In this document: in pieces, positions 60,455 through 64,000 of the stretch
Position numbering within the stretch: position 1 is the stretch's first letter
How the letters are laid out: each line of letters starts with the position of its first letter
The notes under the pieces: model-generated
Database searches by the model: none
The model's input: the letters and a program-made list of their open reading frames with translations, nothing else
What the model was told of the DNA's origin: nothing
Program-made: the position numbers and the translations under genes
Origin: an uncultured Saprospiraceae bacterium
Lineage (GTDB): Bacteria > Bacteroidota > Bacteroidia > Chitinophagales > Saprospiraceae
Assembly: GCA_938018185.1 (NCBI GenBank)
Contig: CALIIW010000128.1
Location: 1-64,000, forward strand
Direction of reading: 5' to 3'
DNA: 64,000 nucleotides

Positions 60455-61027
60455 TTGAATTTAAAGAAAGTCATACAAGGCTGTAAGGATCAGGATCCTG
60501 TGTATCAGGAGAAGCTGGTCAAACATTACGCGCCTAGCCTATTGAGGTTATGTAGTCGCTACCTGTATGATGATCATTTAGCATATGATGCCCTCCAAGA
60601 TTGTTTTATGAATGTCTTCAAATATATCGGAGGATATAGAGAAGAAGGCAAATTTGACGCTTGGATAAAACGAATTGCTGTTAACTGTGCCTTAGGGGTA
60701 AGAAAAAAAATGTCTGGTAGTATCAATATTGATGATATTGAGTATACAAATGAGGCGCCTACCTATGTTCCTGATTACGCTTCTCAGTTTAGTGAGAAAG
60801 AAATCTTGAATCTAGTGAATCGCCTGCCGACATCAGCCGCTACAATTTTTAACTTATATGTCGTTGAAGGTTATAGTCACAAAGAAATAGCAGAGTTGTT
60901 GGACATTAAAGAAAGCTCTTCTAGATCACAATTGACTCGGGCAAGAGTCAAAATGGTTGAAATGATTGAAGAAAAAAAAGAAGCGGAAAGCTTTAGATTA
61001 GATCAAGTCCAAATACAATATCAATAA
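60455..61027 (+). CDS. RNA polymerase sigma factor, ECF (sigma-70 family)
   Basis: 190 residues from a TTG at 60455 (no ATG is available; an in-frame stop lies just upstream). Region 2 is YAPSLLRLCSRYLYDDHLAYDALQDCFMNVF and KFDAWIKRIAVNCAL; region 4 is LPTSAATIFNLYVVEGYSHKEIAELLDIKESSSRSQLTRAR. It directs polymerase to a small regulon. The next gene starts in the TAATG overlap and encodes a membrane protein that could hold the factor, as an anti-sigma protein. The signal is not known. Confidence 0.93.
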   Translation: MNLKKVIQGCKDQDPVYQEKLVKHYAPSLLRLCSRYLYDDHLAYDALQDCFMNVFKYIGGYREEGKFDAWIKRIAVNCALGVRKKMSGSINIDDIEYTNEAPTYVPDYASQFSEKEILNLVNRLPTSAATIFNLYVVEGYSHKEIAELLDIKESSSRSQLTRARVKMVEMIEEKKEAESFRLDQVQIQYQ

Positions 61028-62559
61028 TGGATTATTTAGATTTTGAAAAGAATATAAAAAACACCCTCTCCTCTTCGAGGAAAGAACTTAATATGGACCA
61101 GCTCCTTAAGGATTTGGATATTAAGCCAGAAAGAAAAACAAGGAAGGGCTTTGCATACATAGGCGGACTTTCTCTTATTGGGCTTTTACTCATGGGTAGT
61201 TTAGGATGGTACTTTTATACTAATAGCAATACAGAATTACTTTCAAATCAGAATCAGACGATTGTAAAGACAAATGAAAACCTTAAAAATTCTAATGCTT
61301 CTTCCATGAGCATTATTGATTCAAAAGAAACCAATCTTAATACTTCAAATAATAGTGAAACAAAAGTTCAAGTCCTAAATAACAAGCTGGACAAAATTGA
61401 TACTAAAACAAGTAATTCTGATGTAAAAATTATACCACTTCAAATTACTGAAAGACAAATAGAGACAAACAATCAAAATCAAAACTTTAAAAAAGCAGCT
61501 ATAAACAAAACCTCACTCCAAAATTCAAAACCTTCAATTCAAAATGAATTGGCCTTAAATTCAAAATCAATAAAATCAAATATTAAGCCTCTAAAAACTC
61601 AGAGTTCTTTCCCACAATCTGGGGCTGTAGAAATAACTTCTAAAGAAAGTAGAGCAACACCTGCTATTGGTATTGATCTAGAAAAAGCTAGCATTTTAAA
61701 ATCTGCTTCAGCAGAGAAGTTGGAATTGTTATCTACCTTACCTCAAATTGAAAACTTAAGTGTTGAATTAGAGGAGGAGGAAACCTTAGCTTCTTTACCA
61801 AAATTACAAGGTTGTCCAACTTTTAAAGATCGTAGTTGGTCTTGGTCCTTTTTACCTGAAATAGGATATGGCTGGCCAATTAAGAATCTAGAACAAAATC
61901 TTCCAGGCTATGAAGATTTGTTTGACGCTAGGTCTTTTAATGAAATCTCTTTAGAGTCTTTCCAGTTGGGTGGTTATTTAGAACTTAAAAACCATACTGG
62001 CCTTTACATTAAAACTGGTTTTGCTTATGCTACTATTACAGAACAAATGACATTAAAGCAAAGATTGATTCTTAAAGATACTGTTAGAGAAGTGATCAAT
62101 ATTATTGAAGTGCAAGATAGTGTTACCTATGTTTGGGGAGATGTAATTTATGAAACAGAAATTAATAAAAACAATAAAGTACATTATACCCTACATTCCT
62201 ATGATATTCCTGTTGCAGTAGGATATTCTCACTTATTAAGAGATTTTACATTGGATTTTGAAGCAGGTGTTAGGTTTAACATAAAGACAAAAGGAAAAGG
62301 AAGGATCTTCACTACAGAAAATCAATTTGTTGACATAAGAAATGATGGGCAGCAATTTAAAAAACAAATTGGGCTAGGCGTGTTTGCTGGACTTTATATC
62401 AAAAAACAATTAAGCGAATTTGGAGAAGTTTACCTTGCTCCAAGATTTGTATTCAATACCGATTCCGTTTCTTCGAATAACAATCCGATTAAGCAAAAAT
62501 ACCATAGTTTTGGTTTGCACCTAGGATATGTATATACCTTTGCAGTTAATAAATTATAA
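61027..62559 (+). CDS. Membrane protein paired with the sigma factor; barrel-like C-terminus
   Basis: 510 residues. A cytoplasmic N-terminus of ~40 residues, one membrane helix (42-64, FAYIGGLSLIGLLLMGSLGW), a long Asn/Ser/Lys-rich linker (about 65-255) and a C-terminal domain of beta-strand repeats (FLPEIGYGWPIKN, LGGYLELKNHTGLYIKTGFAY, GLHLGYVYTFAV) resembling a PorT/OmpA-like barrel. It starts with a one-base overlap (TAATG) on the sigma gene, so it is translationally coupled. An anti-sigma role for the N-terminus is inferred from position; no ZAS or other known anti-sigma fold is evident. Confidence 0.8.
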   Translation: MDYLDFEKNIKNTLSSSRKELNMDQLLKDLDIKPERKTRKGFAYIGGLSLIGLLLMGSLGWYFYTNSNTELLSNQNQTIVKTNENLKNSNASSMSIIDSKETNLNTSNNSETKVQVLNNKLDKIDTKTSNSDVKIIPLQITERQIETNNQNQNFKKAAINKTSLQNSKPSIQNELALNSKSIKSNIKPLKTQSSFPQSGAVEITSKESRATPAIGIDLEKASILKSASAEKLELLSTLPQIENLSVELEEEETLASLPKLQGCPTFKDRSWSWSFLPEIGYGWPIKNLEQNLPGYEDLFDARSFNEISLESFQLGGYLELKNHTGLYIKTGFAYATITEQMTLKQRLILKDTVREVINIIEVQDSVTYVWGDVIYETEINKNNKVHYTLHSYDIPVAVGYSHLLRDFTLDFEAGVRFNIKTKGKGRIFTTENQFVDIRNDGQQFKKQIGLGVFAGLYIKKQLSEFGEVYLAPRFVFNTDSVSSNNNPIKQKYHSFGLHLGYVYTFAVNKL

Positions 62560-62580
62560 ATGTTATTTATGATTTATTAA

Positions 62581-62615
62581 AAAAGCCATTGTGTTAATCG
62601 CAATGGCTTTTTTTT
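62581..62615 (+). terminator. Intrinsic terminator of the sigma operon
   Basis: AAAAGCCATTG pairs perfectly with CAATGGCTTTT around a 9-nt loop, followed by T's that run into a TATCTTTG promoter element. Confidence 0.85.
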
Positions 62616-62622
62616 ATCTTTG
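62615..62622 (+). promoter_or_regulatory. Promoter -7 element (TATCTTTG) for the pyrophosphohydrolase gene
   Basis: An exact TAnnTTTG element overlaps the T-tract of the preceding terminator by one base. Transcription would start about 14 nt before the ATG at 62641. The only TTG upstream (23 bp away) lies in the terminator stem. Confidence 0.55.
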
Positions 62623-62640
62623 CAGCAAAAGATAAATACT

Positions 62641-63138
62641 ATGTCATCAAGCAAGCAAGAACCTATTTTAGAAAAAATAGACCCATTAAATCAAGTCGCT
62701 GAATTCCACAATACTTTTCAACATCCCATACTATCTAACCCTACCATCCCATCAATTGATAGATGTAAACTAAGAATTAGTTTGATTGCAGAAGAATTGA
62801 AAGAATTGGAAGAAGCTATAGCTGCAAATGACCTTGTGGAAGTAGCAGATGCCTTATGTGATATTCAATATGTACTCTCCGGTGCGGTTTTAGAATTTGG
62901 ACTTGGTCCAAAATTTAAAACGCTTTTTGATGAAGTGCAAAGATCAAATATGAGTAAGGCTTGTACAAGTATTGAAGAAGCGGAAGCCACGGTCGCCCAT
63001 TATAAAGAAAACAAAGGAGAAGACAGTTACATAGAACAGAAGGGAGATAAATATTTGATCTATAGAACAGGAGATAGAAAGACCTTAAAGTCCATCAATT
63101 ATTCTCCTGCTGACTTAAAAACGATCTTGGAGGCTTAA
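62641..63138 (+). CDS. MazG-like nucleoside triphosphate pyrophosphohydrolase
   Basis: 165 residues from the ATG at 62641 (MSSSKQEPILEK). A TTG at 62620 would start inside the promoter element and is rejected. The all-alpha NTP-PPase core is clear: LRISLIAEELKELEEAI with the ExxE..E metal ligands and LVEVADALCDIQYVLSG with the second EVxDxxxD set. The length and family fit the PRA-PH/MazG-like single-domain proteins that hydrolyse non-canonical or excess nucleotides. Substrate unknown. Own promoter and monocistronic. Confidence 0.9.
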   Translation: MSSSKQEPILEKIDPLNQVAEFHNTFQHPILSNPTIPSIDRCKLRISLIAEELKELEEAIAANDLVEVADALCDIQYVLSGAVLEFGLGPKFKTLFDEVQRSNMSKACTSIEEAEATVAHYKENKGEDSYIEQKGDKYLIYRTGDRKTLKSINYSPADLKTILEA

Positions 63139-63426
63139 TTCAAAATGATTTTTTTTAGCACATGATGCTCTCAAATTTCTTTATATGAATTTAATCCTCT
63201 ATTTATAAAGTCTTGTGTATAAAACAAAGTGCTAGCCAAACAATTTGAGACACAATTGTTAGCTTGAGAGAGTATCTAAGGTTTAGTTTATCATGATAAA
63301 AAATGGTTAATAGAATTTTTATCAAAATCACTCGAAATAAATAAACCTGATACTAAGTCAAAACATTTGACATTATAAGGATGGAATAAGAGAATTTTCT
63401 TTAATTTAATGAATAGATTGAATTAG

Positions 63427-64000
63427 ATGAGATTGCTTTTATTCCTTTTTTTTTCTTGCTTCTTTTTGGGCCTAAAAACCGATCTATTAGGGCAAGCTTT
63501 TGGTTTTCAAATACCTAAAAACCAAAAAATGGTCAAAATTCCTTTTGACTACATCAACAACTTCATTATTATCGATATAAAGTTTAATGACCAGATTCCT
63601 TTAAAGTTTATTTACGACACTGGTGCTGAAAATACTTTGATTACCAAACGAGAGATCATCGATATTTTTGGAATTCCACTTGGTAGAACTTTCACTGTTA
63701 TTGGCTCTGATCTCAAAACAGAATTAACAGCGCATTTAGTACAAGGCATTAGCCTTTCTACAGAAAATATCAGAGCAGAAAAACAAGATATATTGGTCTT
63801 AGAAGAAGATTACATTGACTTCGAGCGACTAATCGGAATGCAGATACATGGAATCGCTGCAGCAGATCTATTCAAAAGGTTATTTGTCAAGATCGACTAT
63901 GTCCATCAAGAATTGGTTCTCTATAAATCAAAACCTGATCTTTCGAAAAAATATGAAGAGATAGCTATTGAAATTATTAAGTCTAAGCCTTATGTTAAAA
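63427..64000 (+). CDS. Retropepsin-like aspartic protease, N-terminal part (cut by window end)
   Basis: 191 codons are visible, open at the end of the window. A signal peptide (MRLLLFLFFSCFFLGLKTDL) is followed by the catalytic motif FIYDTGAENTLI with Asp64, the retropepsin/gag-polyprotein-like signature, and the second family block (ERLIGMQIHGIAAADLFKRL). Bacteroidota relatives usually carry a PDZ domain after this point, beyond the window. It would be a dimeric or single-domain aspartic protease in the envelope. The 288-bp gap upstream shows no gene. Confidence 0.88.
   Translation, partial: MRLLLFLFFSCFFLGLKTDLLGQAFGFQIPKNQKMVKIPFDYINNFIIIDIKFNDQIPLKFIYDTGAENTLITKREIIDIFGIPLGRTFTVIGSDLKTELTAHLVQGISLSTENIRAEKQDILVLEEDYIDFERLIGMQIHGIAAADLFKRLFVKIDYVHQELVLYKSKPDLSKKYEEIAIEIIKSKPYVK

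Overview
This window looks like a chromosomal segment of a member of the Bacteroidota, plausibly a marine Saprospira- or Cytophaga-like bacterium. Base composition is AT-rich by eye. Three very large secreted proteins end in a type IX secretion (Por/T9SS) sorting domain. There are hybrid two-component regulators with TPR sensors, S46 and S9 dipeptidyl peptidases, DUF1508 and DUF937 envelope proteins, and promoters of the Bacteroidota TAnnTTTG type. No rRNA, tRNA, CRISPR array, prophage or intact insertion sequence was found, so this is mostly ordinary chromosome. It carries a strong extracellular-protease theme.

Layout. 1-8.2 kb: start of a cold-shock-type RRM protein, a DPP-IV-like peptidase, a LytS/LytR-type two-component pair, and a divergent outer-membrane-barrel plus S41-protease operon. 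8.4-11.4 kb: an orphan membrane histidine kinase, a tiny Lys-rich protein, a DUF1456 protein and a uracil-DNA-glycosylase-family protein. 11.4-21.2 kb: a 1707-residue M43 metalloprotease with three C-type-lectin domains, a hybrid sensor kinase/AraC regulator, a lipoprotein and a methyltransferase. 21.3-32 kb: a DUF1508 repeat membrane protein, a family 9 glycosyltransferase, an EF-G-like GTPase, a DPP11-type S46 peptidase, two small metabolic genes, and two unexplained hairpin repeats. 32.2-40.1 kb: a tandem duplication of a whole subtilisin-family T9SS protease locus. 40.1-45.3 kb: a six-gene operon (DoxX, ApbE, DnaQ-like exonuclease, two MbnP-like lipoproteins, an MbnH-like di-haem peroxidase). 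45.4-53.6 kb: a Tat-type PLP enzyme, the assimilatory sulfite/APS reduction operon with siroheme synthesis genes, and a PhoD-like phosphatase. 53.8-64 kb: transporters, a DUF937/OmpA-like protein, DinB-like protein, a sigma factor with a membrane/barrel partner, a MazG-like pyrophosphohydrolase and a retropepsin-like protease cut by the window end.

The most exciting element is the leader of the sulfur assimilation operon (52.1-52.5 kb, minus strand). It holds two successive short ORFs, ending in five and six consecutive Cys codons. Each is followed by a strong intrinsic terminator, and each has an alternative pairing partner for the 5' arm of that terminator at or just past its own stop codon. 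This is the architecture of two ribosome-mediated cysteine attenuators in series. They would open the operon for sulfite reductase, siroheme synthesis, APS reductase and a ferredoxin/flavodoxin reductase only when charged Cys-tRNA is scarce. Other points worth a second look are the covarying hairpin repeats at 31.8-32.0 kb, the two MbnP-like proteins (one entirely without tryptophan) beside their peroxidase, the duplicated subtilase loci with a shared 24-bp upstream block, and the four-unit DUF1508 membrane protein.

Functional links. Secreted proteases (subtilases, M43, S9, S46, S41) suggest a life on protein-rich particles, with peptides trimmed to dipeptides outside the inner membrane. TPR-bearing sensor kinases sit beside the protease loci. 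All functions are inferred from motifs and family knowledge; no database search was possible.
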